Shown piece after piece: positions 26,366-39,269 of a stretch of DNA of 64,000 nt. The stretch's first letter is position 1; every line of letters starts with the position of its first letter. Below the pieces are notes generated by a model. The model was not told where the DNA came from, ran no database searches, and saw only the letters and a list, made by a program, of their open reading frames with translations. Both the position numbers and the translations under genes were made by a program. The stretch is from Diphasiastrum complanatum (lineage: Eukaryota > Streptophyta > Lycopodiopsida > Lycopodiales > Lycopodiaceae). The stretch is taken from NCBI GenBank assembly GCA_029204225.1, contig CM055101.1:39116444-39180443 (forward strand). The letters run 5' to 3'.

Positions 26366-27189
26366 GAAGTGACTTGTCTCTTATCTTCAATATTGATGAT
26401 GTTGAGTACTTTTATGTATATATGACAAGACAATGAAGTTGAATGCTTTCCAATCTACATTTGTTGTTGATAAAGCAATTTCATTGGATAACTAATAGTT
26501 TGAAAATGGTGTCATAAAAGGAAAAACATCATTCAATGAAATGTACTTGAGAATCTTTGAGTCTACACACTTTGTGCATGATCACTCCAATGTAAGGGCC
26601 AAAGATTATCCTACTTCAATGATAGGAATAATGATAGTGTTTTTCTCTTCAAGTAGAGATTGTAGATTCTACACGTTTTTCGCCAAAGAAGTTGTCGAAA
26701 TGTGATCTTTCATGAGTGGAAGACCAACAAACTTGCAGAAACACCTTTGTATCAGCACCTTATTCAACTCATTGATGGATAGGAGCCAAGTCAAGTGCAA
26801 GGAAAAAGTCAAGGGCCGAGAACTCCAATGAGACCTTCAAAGTCCAAGATGGAGATATCAAGGCCCAAGTTCATTGGTAAAGGAGGGAAAGGTGAGGATT
26901 GGTGTTGCTCTATGTGAGCAAAGGTTCTTGAAGGCAAGGGATTGGCATGATCATGGAGAGATCATCAAGATCATGAAGGTATATCCAAGTTCTTGGCATA
27001 CTCAACTCAAAATCCTTCTTTAATCTCTTAAATCCATTTTGAGAGAACATAATCCAGTTCATATCCTTATTCTTAATGATGGATCAGCATTCATTCTTGC
27101 ATTATATGCTAATTATCTCCTCGTTCATGAAGATGATGCAAGAGATAATTCTAAAATTAAGCAAAACGTGTATAGCCATAAAAAAATCA

Positions 27190-29530
27190 CACATCGATTA
27201 TTGCTAATTTAACTCTCTCCCTCAATAATCGACATCTTGCTTGATCTATGACTTATGCTATTCATGGAACATACCTCCATGATAGTATTACACTTCACTA
27301 TTGACAAAAAGAAAACTTTTTACATAACTATTTCTATGCCAAGCTTAGTTCCAAAAGTCTCAAACTTATCAGATTGTAACTTTTCACACACAATATGAAA
27401 GACTGGATTTTTGGCCAACTTTATCCTGCTTTGGCTATCACTGAAGATAATATTAGGGTGTATTTGCTTCATATCAATCTCACTCACCAATCGCCACAAC
27501 CAAACAGCTTCTTGAGTAGCAGAACTTAAAGCTTTATACTCAGCTTCTGTCGATGAAAGAGAAATGGTGTCCTGCTTCTACCTAGACCATGAAAAATAGC
27601 CATTTTCAAAGTTGAAAGCATACCCAATAGTTGACTTTTTATCATCTATATTGTCAGCCCAACATAACCTTGTAGGTTAGGTAAAGTGTTTTGATTCCTA
27701 TAAACCAAGCCAAGTTTAGGTGTGCCCTTCATGTACTTCAAGATCCTTTTCGTTGCTTTCCAATGATCCAAAGTAAGTAATGACATAAATTAACTACAAG
27801 TTCACAACATAGCAAATATCAAGACAAGTAGTTGTAACATAAATCAAACTTCCAACTAGTTGACGAAATAGTGCAACATCACCTGGACCACTGTCATTAA
27901 TACGAGACAACTTCTTACCAACTTCGCATGGAGTGATGGAAGGCTTCCACTATGTCCTATGGAATCTCATGAACATACTTGCTTTGACATAGCTTGATGT
28001 CATTGCCATTCTGACATACTTCAACCCCCAAGTAATAATGCATAAGGTCTAAATCTGTCATCTAAAATTGCTTGCACAAGTTGGCTTTGATGGAGTGAAT
28101 GAGATTCTCATTTTCCATGATAATTATATCATAAACATAAAGCACAACCAAGGCCATTAATGTTGTCATTGTTTATAAGAACTTAAAGATTTTAATTTGA
28201 ACTTGTTCTCATAAACTCATGAGAGATAAAGTAATGATCAATACGTCCATACCATGCATGTGGCGCTTGCTTGAGACCATTAAGTGCTTTGTGTAGCTTG
28301 CATACCTTATGTTCTTGTCCCTTCGCAACAAATCCTTGTGGTTGGAGCATGTATAGTTCCTCTTCTAAGTCACCATTCAGGAATGTGGATTTCACATCCA
28401 TTTGATGGATCTTCCACCCAAAATGGGATGCTAAGGCAACAATTAGGCGTAGCGTAGTCCACTTAACCACTGGAGCAAATGTCTCCTCATAGTCAATCCC
28501 CTTGCTTTGCTCATAGACTTTTACCACTAGGCATGTCTTATTTTTTGCGATCGTGCCATCCACATGAAACTTTGTTCCATTTTGTTGTCAATGGGTTGCT
28601 TTCCATGTGGTAGATCAACCAACTCCCACGTATCATGCATGTGGATTGATACCATCAACTCTTCCATTGCCCTTTGCCACTCTTTGAGATTCTTTGCCAT
28701 ATCAAAGGTCGATGGCTCTCGACACTCCAAAATGTCGCTCATTAGGGCATAGTTCACATGATAATGATCAAGAGCTTTCATTTCCTGCATTGAACTTCTC
28801 ACTTCTTCTAGTGAACTAGATCCATGTTGATTCATCTTCGCATCTTTCATTATCTTCTCATACCATTTGGGTACCTTAGATTCTGGTGATACACTTCTTG
28901 GTGAGTATGTGTCCCAAGGAGTGTCCAAGGATCATTTCTTGCTTCCAGCAGGTTTTTCCTTTGTTGCACCTATTGAAAAATACCTTCCCCTAGGCTGATG
29001 GATTAGTGGAGTTCTCTCATACTCGTCTTCTCAAGCCTGATCCTCTTGTGCAACATCTTGTGGAACCTCTAATTCATCTTCTTCCAAGATTGTGGGAAGT
29101 CTTTTGATGCTATCATCACCTGCATGGTCTTCATCATCAAAAGTATGCATTTCATTAAAGATGGCATCCTTACTAATGTGAATCTTGCTCATTACAGGAT
29201 CAGAACACATGTATGCCTTTTCCCATCATCATAGCCCACAAAGATGCAGTTGATTGCTTTGGCATCAAGCTTCGTTCCTCCTTTGGCACGTGTACATAAG
29301 CTTTACACCCAAAGAATCAAAATTTGTCGATTCTAGGCTTCATTCCTGTAAGCACTTCTTTGGGAATTACATTTGAAACTGCAACTATGGGACTTCTATT
29401 TTGCAAGAATGTTGTTGCATTGCACATCTCTGACCAAAAAGAATTTGGTAAGCCCATTTGCTTCATCATGGAATACGCACTTTCCATAATGGTTCTATAA
29501 TTCCTTTCTGCTACATATGGAGATCTCACA
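27190..29530 (-). pseudogene. Decayed Ty1/Copia: integrase end, RT, RNase H
   Basis: Same element as 10,905-12,541 but longer. From 29,550 down it begins in the integrase after the catalytic Glu block (YVAERNYRTIME, LPNSFWSEMCNATTFLQNRSP), then a linker (28,928-28,816, with a Tyr/Lys-rich KWYEKIMKDA), RT (28,563-28,192), a YVYD box near 28,120 in place of YVDD, and RNase H near 27,800-27,350. Two deletions relative to the left copy lie near 27,398 and 27,660. Gag, protease and the integrase core are missing; a plus-oriented LTR-like block follows from 29,603. Confidence 0.85.
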
Positions 29531-29602
29531 TCTACGGAACATGTTCTCATGTGTGGAACATGTTCTCACGTGTGGAAAGTAGTCATAATCATATTAGATC
29601 TA

Positions 29603-30419
29603 TGTTGAGTTAGGGGTACTTGAAATTTTGTAGACGTCTATCCACATGTCAGTAGGAGATAGGGCCAATATTGACTTTAGAGGCAAAATGGGCAAGTACA
29701 CATGTAAAGTCATGATTTGGCCAAAAGTAGGATTTGATGTGGCCTGAACTAGGTTAGGTTTGTTACATTTGTCATCATGAGGTTGGATGTGTGACACTTC
29801 CCTATGTGTTGGCATGAGAGCTAGTGACCAATCAAAAGCTAGGATTTGATGTGGCTCGAGCTAGGTTAGGTTTGTTACATTTGTCATGATCAAGTTGGAT
29901 GTGTGACACTTTCCTATGTGTTGCCATGAGAGCTAGTGACCAATGAAAATCTAGAAATCCACCAAATTGGTCCAATCAAGTGTGAGGGTCAATATGTCAC
30001 TAAGCCAATCATATTTAGAAGAGGAAAAGAAGGAGTCCAATCATGTTTCACTCACCTTCACCTCTAGTTGCTACTTATATGTGTCTTAGATCAATTATAC
30101 ATGAAGTTTTGTGGAGTTAATGAGAGTTTCTACATTTTGAGCATTTTTGGCTCTCTCTCTACCTGATTATGGGTACTTGGATTCTCTCTCTACTCGAGAG
30201 CAAGGCTGTTTTGTACTTAGTTTTTTTCCATCTCAAGTCTCCACACGTGTGAATGTACTTTGGAGAGTGATATATGCATATTTCATTGTGCTCTTGCCTT
30301 AGATTTGTGAGAGAGATCTTGAAATTCAATCTACGCTTGATCTATTATTGTGCAATCATTCACATCTTAGGAGATCAAACACACTTTTGGGTTGTCCCAT
30401 ACGTGTGAAATTTTTAACA
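29603..30419 (+). repeat. LTR-like sequence with PBS-like end
   Basis: Starts TGTTGAG, ends TTTTTAACA and is followed directly by TGGTATTAGAGCC, a near match to the initiator-Met tRNA primer site of plant Copia elements. The 3' part has CT-rich and TTGTG-rich stretches laid out like 31,020-31,306. Probably an old LTR related to, but diverged from, the next one. The left limit is a guess from the TG start. Confidence 0.5.
29728..29951. repeat. 112-bp tandem duplication
   Basis: Two adjacent 112-bp units, both beginning TAGGATTTGATGTGG, with about ten differences. They lie inside the LTR-like block. Confidence 0.9.
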
Positions 30420-32090
30420 TGGTATTAGAGCCTAACTAAGGTGTCCATGCATACATCAAGAGTGATGTGAAAATTTGCCTTGAAATCAAGATCTAGAGAG
30501 TGTAGTTGACTCCTTTGCTATCGTTGTGATTTTAGTATCAAGAGGAGTCATAATCACATTTATTGGACCTGGCCTGGTACTATACAGAATTTAGTGCTCA
30601 GAAACGTGTGAGGATCAGCCAACTTTCACTATTTGGTTCACCTCCAAGATAGATCGAAAATCTATGCTTGATAGCTTGTTAGAAAGCTAGTACAGTCAAG
30701 ATTGTGTTGCAATTTGTTTCACATCGATCAGATGTGAGCATAAAAAGCTATAGCCAATCAAATCAAGTTGGTTAGGCCACCCAACCTGGCTGGACACTCA
30801 CGGTTTAGGGTTAGGTAGAATGCAACATGCCATTTAACATACATGATCTACACATGTCTAGTTCATCTAGGAAAGTGACATGCAATCCATGCAACATCAT
30901 GCATGTAGTTTGGCATGTGGATCTACGAGAAAAGATTTAACTAAGAGTTGTGGATCAACCATTGATCACATGCAAATCCACCTTAGAACTCGGGCCTCAT
31001 CATGTAAGAATTTGGCTAGTTTTTCATATTGTAATTTTTGAGGTTTCTCTCTCTACGTGAGATTTGTTGCTTGTACATTCTCTCTCTACGCAAGAGCAAG
31101 GAGTTTTCCTCATAGTAAACACTTAGAAACGTTTTTGGTCACTATCTATCATAGTGAGTACTTTGTTTTTTTGAGTCTATGATATGTTTTTTGTGCTCTT
31201 GTCTTGAATTGTCAAGTAATATTGTTGTTTGATCATTCATGTGCAATCACAACACCTCATAAGATCCTTCAAAGGTTGGAAAGTTTACACATGCTAAAAC
31301 CTTACATGGTATCAAAGCTTGGTTGAGGTAGTGTGCATTCATCATAGCTTGCTCAATTCTTGAGAGTAATTGCTTGAAGGAGCTCGGATTTGGGAAAGAA
31401 AGACAAACTTGCTTGCAATCAAACAAGTTTTGCATCATAGGTGAATCAAATCGAGCCTTATTTGCTTCAAATGAGCCCTGTACAGACCAGAGGACTTGCA
31501 TGTGTGAGATCAGCCTTTTTCATTTAGGTGGTATATCTCAAGGTCTGATCCAAATTTGGTGTTTAATTGCTTGTTGGAAAGGTATTGAAGAGTAGAGTGT
31601 GATGCTTTAGTTTCTAGTTCAATTTGATTTGATTTTAGAGAGATAAAGACAATTAAAGAGGTAGGGAGTGCACCCCATCTTGAGGGATATGCCAACGAGA
31701 GCACACATCTATTCAATCTCATCAAAATTCTCATTTTGTGTTGTTAATCAAAGATAGAATTGTTCTAGACAAGTTTTTGAGGTCATAGCCACATCATTTC
31801 ACACAAGAGGGTTGTGTTTGGGTTGTATGTGAGATCCTAGAGGGTTTTGTAATCTTTAGAAACTCGTGGAATAAATTGACATCAAACTTGTGAGTGCTTC
31901 ATCACTAGATAGAGGCAAGATCTAAATTCAAGTTGATTGATTCTTTGTTGTGAGCAAGATCCCACATATTTTGTTGCAAGATTTCAATAGGTTGGATCAA
32001 CATTTCAAGCTAGATCCTAGGTTGAGAGAGAAGCAACACATTCAATTTCACTTTTTTTTTGTCATTACTAGAAAATTTCTCAATGAGAAC
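30420..32090 (+). other. LTR end, primer site and leader of the 32-kb Copia
   Basis: A second LTR-like end, CCTTACA at 31,300-31,306, is followed by TGGTATCAAAGCT (31,307-31,319), a slightly mutated initiator-Met tRNA primer site. From there to about 32,090 is an untranslated leader. The matching layout 30,420 and 31,307, about 890 bp apart, suggests two related LTRs in tandem or nested insertions. No protein-coding frame is supported. Confidence 0.5.
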
Positions 32091-35035
32091 ATGACATCCA
32101 TGGTTTCATATCTCTTGGAACATAGTGAGAGGTTAACATATTTCAACTATGCTATTTTGAAGGAAGATATAATGGACGTTGTGTTAGGAATTGAAGTAGA
32201 ACCTAAAGCTCCTAATGAAGCTCAAAGATTCAAGAAGAGATCCAGGATTGCTGTTAATTTTATTAAAATAAATGTGTCCAATGAAGTGTTAAGAGAAATT
32301 AGTTCTTGCATCTCGGCCAAGGATGCTTGGGACATCCTTAAGACAATTTTTGAAACAAAGAACACATCAAGACTACTCACACTTAGAAATCAAATATTTC
32401 TAAGCTATCAAAGAGTTGATGAGAGTGCTTCAACTATGTCATGAGAGCTAAAGATCTTCACAAAGAATTAGCATGCATTGGAAATACTCTAAGGAACAAT
32501 GAACTTGTTCAAGTAGTCCTTAATGGATTAAGAGATGAGTATGAAAACATTGTCCAAACCTATGCTATCAGGGAGGAGCTACCAGCATTGGAAAGTCTTC
32601 AAGGATTTTTAATTGCTTAAGAAAGCAGACAAGAGAACATGATCAACAAACTCTCAATGAAGGATGGTGGAGATGACAAAGCACTCTTCACCAAGGAGAA
32701 GTCAAGAGGCAAGAGCAAAGAGAAAAAAGTCAAAGAAGGTGATGAGGATCAATCCTCACAAGCTACAACATCCAATGGCAAGAAGAAGATGTCAAGAACA
32801 AAATGTTTTATTTGTGGCAAGAAAGGCCACTATGCATCAAATTGTTTCAAGAAAAAGAACCAGTTTAAGCAAGCTAACCTTATTAATGAGGAAGAGTGTG
32901 AGGGCAATGAGAGTGATAGGGAGGATTCTTTAATGATGTCAAGGTTTTCATCTTTATCTTTCAAAAGTGAAGAAATATGGTGGATAGATAATGGGATATG
33001 TCTAGTTCTAGAAATTCTCTCACAAGTCTCATGTCTTATGAAGGTACAAAAAGATCAATCTATACTGCAAATGATGTTGAGTGTGGAATTGAAGGGATAG
33101 GGAGTATTCCGTTGAATGAAGTATCATCAAAGACTTTGTGTTTGCATGATGTACTTTATGTGCCTAAACTAACCAAGAACCTCATTAGTGTTGGACAATT
33201 GTTTGATAGTGGTTTAGATGTCAAATTTCATGTTGACAAATGTGTAATCTCTACGGAGAATGAGGTGATAGCTAGAGGACCTAGATTTGGAAAGCTTTAC
33301 AAGTTAGATCCTAGAGAGAATGCTAACTTGTGTGATGTTGCTTATAAGACCAAGGTTCATCAAGAAGATTTATGGCATAAAAGATTGGGCTATCCCAAGT
33401 TCAAAGCCATACAATCAATGGTCAATGAAGGAAAAACAATTGGATTACCAAAGTCTATGACAAAGGAGCCTTAGCCTTTGAAGCATGTGTATTGGCCAAA
33501 GCTCATAGAAGACCTTTTCCAAGATCCAACATCAAGACTCATCAACCACTTGAGCTCTTGCATTCAGATGTTCATTTCTCTTCTTCCAAGAACAAAGGAG
33601 GAGCAATATGTTTTGTGTCCTTCATAGATGATTACACAAGATTTTCTTGGATTTACCTTATATCTTCTAAAGCCTTGGTGTTTGATGTCTTCCTTACATT
33701 CAAAGCATATGTTGAAAATCAATTTTCTTTCAAACTAATAGCTTTGAGGTGTGATAGTGGAGGTGAATATACCTCTAATAAGTTTAATGACTATTGTAAG
33801 CAAGAAGGAATATAAAGAGAGTTTCATGTTCTTATACTCCTCACCAGAATGGAGTTGCTGAAAGAAAAAATAGAACACTTTGTAAATGTGCAAAAGCCAT
33901 TAGGCTAGAAACATCTCTACCAAAGGAGTTTTGGGGAGAAGTAGTTGCATGTGCCAATTATCTTTGTAATTGACTTCCAAATCTTGCTAAGAAGGAAGAA
34001 CACCATATGAAATGTTGCACAAAGAAAAGCCTAAGGTAGATTATCTTAGGATCTTTGGTTGTTTATGCTTTGTGCATGTTCCTTTAGAGACTAGGAAAAA
34101 GAATGATCCTAGTGCTATTAAAGGCATTTTTATTGGATATGAATCTTCTAAGAAAGCATATAAAGTCTATGTTCCCTCTACTAACAAGAATGTTGTAAGT
34201 AGAGATGTGATCTTCCATGAAGATCAAAAGTATAACTTGGATGAGGCTAGGATGAAGCAATCTCATGCAGGATCAACCATTATCAATCTTGATGATAATC
34301 AAGACATGTTGGGGTCGAGGCTCGAGGAGGAGCAACTTCAAGCACCTACACCTAGAAGATCCACAAGAAAGATCCGAGCCAAGTAGGCTCACATATGTGG
34401 AGAAAGGCAAGCAAGTGGAGGATGACACTTCCTATCATGCATTCTTCATATTACATGAAGATCCAAGAGATATCCAAGAGGCACTTCAATCCAAGAAAGG
34501 GGTTGAAGCAATGACCCTTGAGTATGAAGCCTTGATTTCAAACAATACATGGGAGCTTGTCAATCCACCTAGCAACATGCATGTTATTGGATGCAAATGG
34601 GTATTCAAGATCAAATACAACAATGATAAATCCATCAACAAATTCACAGCAAGACTTTGTGCCAAAGGATATGTTCAGATCAAAGGTCTTGACTATGAAG
34701 ACACTTTTGCACCTGTTGCAAAAATGGTAACTATAAGAATTCTCATTTTTCTTGCATGTTATCACAATTGGAGGATGTTTCAACTTGATGTATCTAATGC
34801 TTTCCTCAATTAATATCTTGAGGACGAGATCTACATGGAGCAACCACCTGGATTTGTAAAAGTTGGTGAAGAAGCAAAAGTATGTCTTTTGTTCAAAAGT
34901 CTTTATGTACTTAAACAAGCACAAAGGTCTTGGTATGCAAGGCTAAACTCGTTTCTCATATCACTCCGATTTCATCTTAGTGATTATGATCCTTCATTGT
35001 ACATTAAGTTTGTAGATGTCTTTTTAGTTATTGTT
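32091..35035 (+). pseudogene. Ty1/Copia relic: Gag to RT, cut just before YVDD
   Basis: In order: Gag (32,091-32,620; ATG at 32,091; DAWDILKTIFETKNTSRLLTLR), an intact CCHC zinc knuckle (CFICGKKGHYASNC, about 32,809-32,850), a protease region where the usual DSG reads DNG (WWIDNG, 32,980), GAG-pre-integrase (LWHKRLGYPKF), integrase core (LELLHSDVHFSS, LRCDSGGEYTS), the RT N-terminal part (GLDYEDTFAPVAKM, FQLDVSNAFLN, then EQPPGFV). At least five frameshifts or stops. The last Copia codon is GTT at 35,033-35,035, the residue immediately before the YVDD Tyr; the next base belongs to the right inverted arm. The missing C-terminal part corresponds to the minus-strand relic at 19,850-20,725. Confidence 0.9.
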
Positions 35036-36181
35036 GAACGGAGTCCATTTTTAAGACCCTCCATTCCATCCTATGCTACACACCGAGACAAACCCATAGG
35101 ACTAAAGCGTGCTCCAAACGGTTCAGTTTTCATAGTGAAACGTGCATCTAGACCATAAACCCTAAATGCAGTCATTGGATTCTAGGCCCGTCGAGCCAAG
35201 AATTGAGCCAAGAATTGGTCAGTATATCGGCCTTCATCTCAAGTCAGTGAGCTTTTATGAGATGCCTTAGCTCAAGTCTCTCACAGACTCAAAGAAGAGT
35301 TGTCTCCTTTTAGGACAACAAACTCTTTTGAGAATTAGCATGAGTTCAGGTTAGCGAGCTGAAAGAAGAAACGTCTCAAATGATGTCAACACGTCCTTCT
35401 GAGAAGCTCGAGCTCAAGTTAGTGAGCTTTGGGCTCATGGAGAAAATGCCTCAGTTTAGGTCAACAAGCTATCTCACAGTCTCAAGGAGAAAACACCTCA
35501 GTTCATGTCAACAAGCAGTCCATTTCCTGTTGTTCTGGTGATCATGGCAAGTTTCTACCTTTGCCCATGCAATGAGCTAAAAAGACTGTTCGTCATGTTT
35601 ATGGTTGGCTTGAATGGTGGTGTGCAGCTGAATCACTCAAACTAGCTGAATAATCCTCTCTCGCTACAGCCCAAGGAGATGCAAAACTCTTAGGATGAGC
35701 ATAGTGGAAGCAATGGTCCATGGCAAGGAAATATCCACTCTCAAGTCAGCGAGCTCTCTTATGGATTGTTTGAAAAAGCAAGAATACATATCACAACATA
35801 TGGCTTTGTCATTTATAGTAGAGACTGCAAGACTTTGTTGTTTATATAGCAAAAAAGAATGAGCAGCTTCCCATCTTATATCACAACGGATCTCACGTGA
35901 TATGCATGTGCAAAAGAGGCTTCAGAAAGTTGAAAAAAGTGGAATGCTGCCATCAAGAAGGAAGCATTTGTAAAAAGCTGATATTGGGTTTGCTTATCTG
36001 AATAGAAATGATACTCCAACTTCAATTCCCACCAATGATCAAGCAAGAAATGGTATGCAAATCATGAAAATGGAGCCAAGCAATGCCTATAGTTATGAAG
36101 TCTGTAGTCATACTCATTTGAACAGCAAGAAGAAAGAACCAACTACAACTGATGATCATGTGCTTGTAGCTGACAAAACAT

Positions 36182-36457
36182 ATGAAGGATAAGCAAAGGG
36201 AAACGAAAGTTTTGTGGATATTAGAGACCCAAAAAGATGTCAGACACAAGAAAATTATTGCTATGGAAAGAGATAAGTTTGATGTTATATTCTCAATCAC
36301 ATCAGCTTTTGACAATGTCGTTGATCATGTGGCTGGTTTGAGAGCTATGGTTGATTATGAGGACCTGCGTTCTTTACATGTGGGTCATAACTTCCCTCGT
36401 ACATGGGTTGAGGCACGACAACACTTTGAATTTACAGTGTTAGGAAAACTTTTTTGA
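36182..36457 (+). CDS. Unrecognised small ORF (91 codons), right copy
   Basis: ATG-started and 13 codons longer than the left copy (3,665-3,901) because the stop after TWVEA is read as Arg here. Charged N-terminus, no transmembrane segment, no recognised domain. Followed by the 320-bp direct-repeat element (about 36,478-36,800). Confidence 0.35.
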   Translation: MKDKQRETKVLWILETQKDVRHKKIIAMERDKFDVIFSITSAFDNVVDHVAGLRAMVDYEDLRSLHVGHNFPRTWVEARQHFEFTVLGKLF

Positions 36458-37183
36458 GGTTTCTCTCAAAAATCCCATATGCAATTTTTCAGGTATTTTT
36501 TCAACCTTTTTGACTTATGAAAAGCGTTTGATAGCAAACCAACTTTTGAGTATCATTATCAACCTTTCTAGAAAGAGACTAATCGTTGGCCAGCGCCCTC
36601 TCTGATGCGGATCTGCTGGCCGCTGGTCAGCGCTGTTTTTTAGCTGAATATTGCTTGAACTTCAGCGATTTACCATAAGCTCTTTGTATGAGCAAAGTTG
36701 CAAGCGTTTTTCAGTATATAATGTGTTTAAAAATGTGATGGACCGTTGTCCTTCCAGTTGGTTTTTGGATTTACCAGAAGCTATAGCATGAATATGGTTG
36801 ATGAGAATGCTCTTACTATACTCGGTACGTGGTATTGCTACATACAATTGCTCTTTTGGTTTGATAAAGAGGATGATGTTATATGTCTCTGATAAACTAG
36901 TATTATGATGCCTGTGATTACGGAAATGGAAGTAGTAAAAAGGTGGTTGGATATGCTAGTAAGCTCTTGAATAATAATGATAACCATTGCTAGTAATCTG
37001 TATATGGTGGGAAATGCTCTCGAAGAATGAAAAGCTATATGATTAATCTACAGATAAGTAAGTAGTTAGCTATTGATAATGACTGTGTCAGGCTTCAAGA
37101 ATGCTCTACACTTAATCCAATACTTTCGGTGTATTTCACACCAAAAGTATTTTATGGCCAACAAGGTCTATTGTATGGTGTAG

Positions 37184-37714
37184 TCCACAAGATGGTTTCA
37201 TGATGCAGTGACTCTTGGCTATGGGGAGCCCCTTCCTCCTCCTAGTCCTTTTGTTCAGACTATTATATATTTCATAAAGAAGGCTGTCGAAGTTCACAAA
37301 TTGATTACTGCTTATGATATGACTACTTGTAATGCTGCTGGCCTGGATGATAAAATTCTTAGCCTTGTTGATTTGATGTGCATCATGGAGTGGATCAAAA
37401 TTTATACGGATTTTATTAAAAAGAAGGAAACACTTAGCATAGTTGAAAAAAATTATATGGACCTCTCAAACTATGTTGAACGAATTTCTGCTGAGGAAAA
37501 GTTCTGTAATACGCATATCTGGAAAGTATTTGCTTGCCTGGAAAAAGACAATGGTGATTCCTCTATTGATACCCCTGTCCCTACTACTACTCCTACTTCA
37601 CCTCACCCTTTGATTTTTACCGAAGACCTTGATGAAGACAGTGCTTCTCAGTTAGAGTCCTTCTCACAAGAAATCTGTGATGTGGGAAATCAATCTGCCT
37701 TTGAGTTTTGTTAG
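37184..37714 (+). CDS. Unrecognised conserved acidic ORF, right copy
   Basis: Open for about 176 codons from a stop at 37,181; the first ATG in frame is well inside (codon for DM, near 37,318), so the true start is uncertain. The product has a Pro-rich start (GEPLPPPSPF), a middle part with regular hydrophobic spacing that could be helical (LDDKILSLVDLMCIMEWIKI), a TPVPTTTPTSPHP linker and an acidic Ser-rich tail (TEDLDEDSASQLESFSQE). It lies 8 bp before the next conserved frame. The left copy (2,366-2,886) is frameshifted. Family unknown. Confidence 0.45.
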   Translation, partial: STRWFHDAVTLGYGEPLPPPSPFVQTIIYFIKKAVEVHKLITAYDMTTCNAAGLDDKILSLVDLMCIMEWIKIYTDFIKKKETLSIVEKNYMDLSNYVERISAEEKFCNTHIWKVFACLEKDNGDSSIDTPVPTTTPTSPHPLIFTEDLDEDSASQLESFSQEICDVGNQSAFEFC

Positions 37715-37722
37715 GCCAATAG

Positions 37723-38598
37723 TTGCCAAGTACCATTTTGGTACCAAGTCATATCATTGAGTTTAAATCTGCAAAAACTGCTTATAAACTTTGGAGCCTT
37801 CCCTCTGTCAACTTCCTAGCACCTATCTCTATCGAGCTTTGGATCACTCTTGCTCATCTCACTGAGGTAGAAGTCCAATCATGCAAGCTTGCTGCTTTGC
37901 ATAATAATTTTTCTTTTGATACTCCTATTTCCTTTGATATTGTTATCAAGATGAGCAGATTTGAACCTTCAAGATGTCCTTCTTAGCAGATATGGGCTAG
38001 AACTAGAGGCCATTTTGACACTGGCTTTAACCAAATGAACCTTCATCAAGCTAGAATCAGAAACTGGAAAAGACCCTTCTTTATGTGCAGATGCAGTGAT
38101 AAATGCAAAAACAATTCTTCTATCATATGGTTTGATCACTCTATCTGGTACATAATGAATAATCTTTCCATTTTCTTTCCTGGTGCGTCTTTGCAAAATC
38201 AGCTTAATGCCTTCTTCCTTTGGTTGCATAAACATGCTAGAGAGGTTGTCAAGTCCCACCTTATCTTTATGTATATTTGACAATACATGATTGATGCTGC
38301 CATTGAACTTTCCATTAACCCTATTGCTAAGCTCCTTGCACAACTTGGCGACGCTAAAAACGTTTGAGAAATTGAATGCCTTTTGAAAAATCCCAGCTTC
38401 TCTACCTTGCAAGACAAATACTTCCAGAATACTAGCAAAAATATGGGTTCCTTCAATCTGAACAATCCAAGCTCAGTCATATTAGGCAGTGACAAAAACA
38501 GGAACAGAAAGTACTTTTCGGACAAAGGCAAAGATGGGCAAAGCAATGATGGTAAGGGGGATCTTCCTATCGGAAAGCTGAACTTTTACCATGATTGA
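37723..38598 (+). pseudogene. Unrecognised conserved reading frame, right copy, three stops
   Basis: Same frame as 1,479-2,354. Carries the shared TAG (37,984-37,986) plus TGA at 38,278-38,280 and 38,365-38,367, where the left copy reads CGA (Arg), and Cys for Arg nearby (CGC to TGC). These are typical methylated-CpG decay. Conserved features: Trp-rich start (QIWARTRGHFDTGFNQ), the CRCSDKC cluster, FFPGASLQNQLNAFFLW, and a Lys/Asp/Gly tail. Could be a gag-like or captured host protein; I cannot assign it. Confidence 0.45.
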
Positions 38599-38789
38599 TC
38601 CATGTGCAGGAGGACATAGAAGAAACAAGGATATTGGAGGTCAGCAATACTGGTAGACGATGACTAGTGGTTAGAAAAGACAGAGGGTTACCAAAAAATG
38701 CTAAATTTCTTTTGGTGAGCAGTTAGGACTCCGTCTCAGGGGTGCTAACTACCCCCTGAGAAACTTTGCTAGCTGTGGGTATGGTTGGT

Positions 38790-38933
<144 letters not shown>

Positions 38934-38968
38934 CCTCATTCTTGCTCTCTTGGTGCTCTACCGTGCGG

Positions 38969-39269
38969 TGATTGTGATTGAAGAGAATGCTCGTGGATGC
39001 TATTGAAAGAGCAATCATACTGCAAACAAAGGTGAGCTTGCACCAAGGAACTGAAACTCCTTAGCTGGGCGGTAGTAGCTTAATTTACCAAGTTAATCCA
39101 CTTTTGAAACCAACTATAAAGTTACATAAGGTCAAGCCCTTCGAAAACCTTAGTCAACTGGCATGCAAAAGCATCAATTGGACATTCATGCAATTTTTCA
39201 AACTGATGTCCTATTGGTAACATACACCAAATAAACTATAAGCACCAAAAAAACCATGCACAAGGCAAA
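38969..39269. other. Unassigned spacer
   Basis: Sequence outside the right arm. No match to the sequence outside the left arm and no gene seen. Confidence 0.45.

Larger units (their letters stand above)
20726..28816 (+). repeat. Right copy of the 7-8 kb duplicated unit
   Basis: Collinear with 5,178-12,541. The left joint breaks into a Copia RT at the YVDD codons. At the right end the Copia sequence simply continues to about 29,530, so this copy is less truncated there than the left one. It contains a 412-bp foldback absent from the left. In the proposed ancestral order it would lie next to the right arm (35,036-38,968). Confidence 0.92.
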
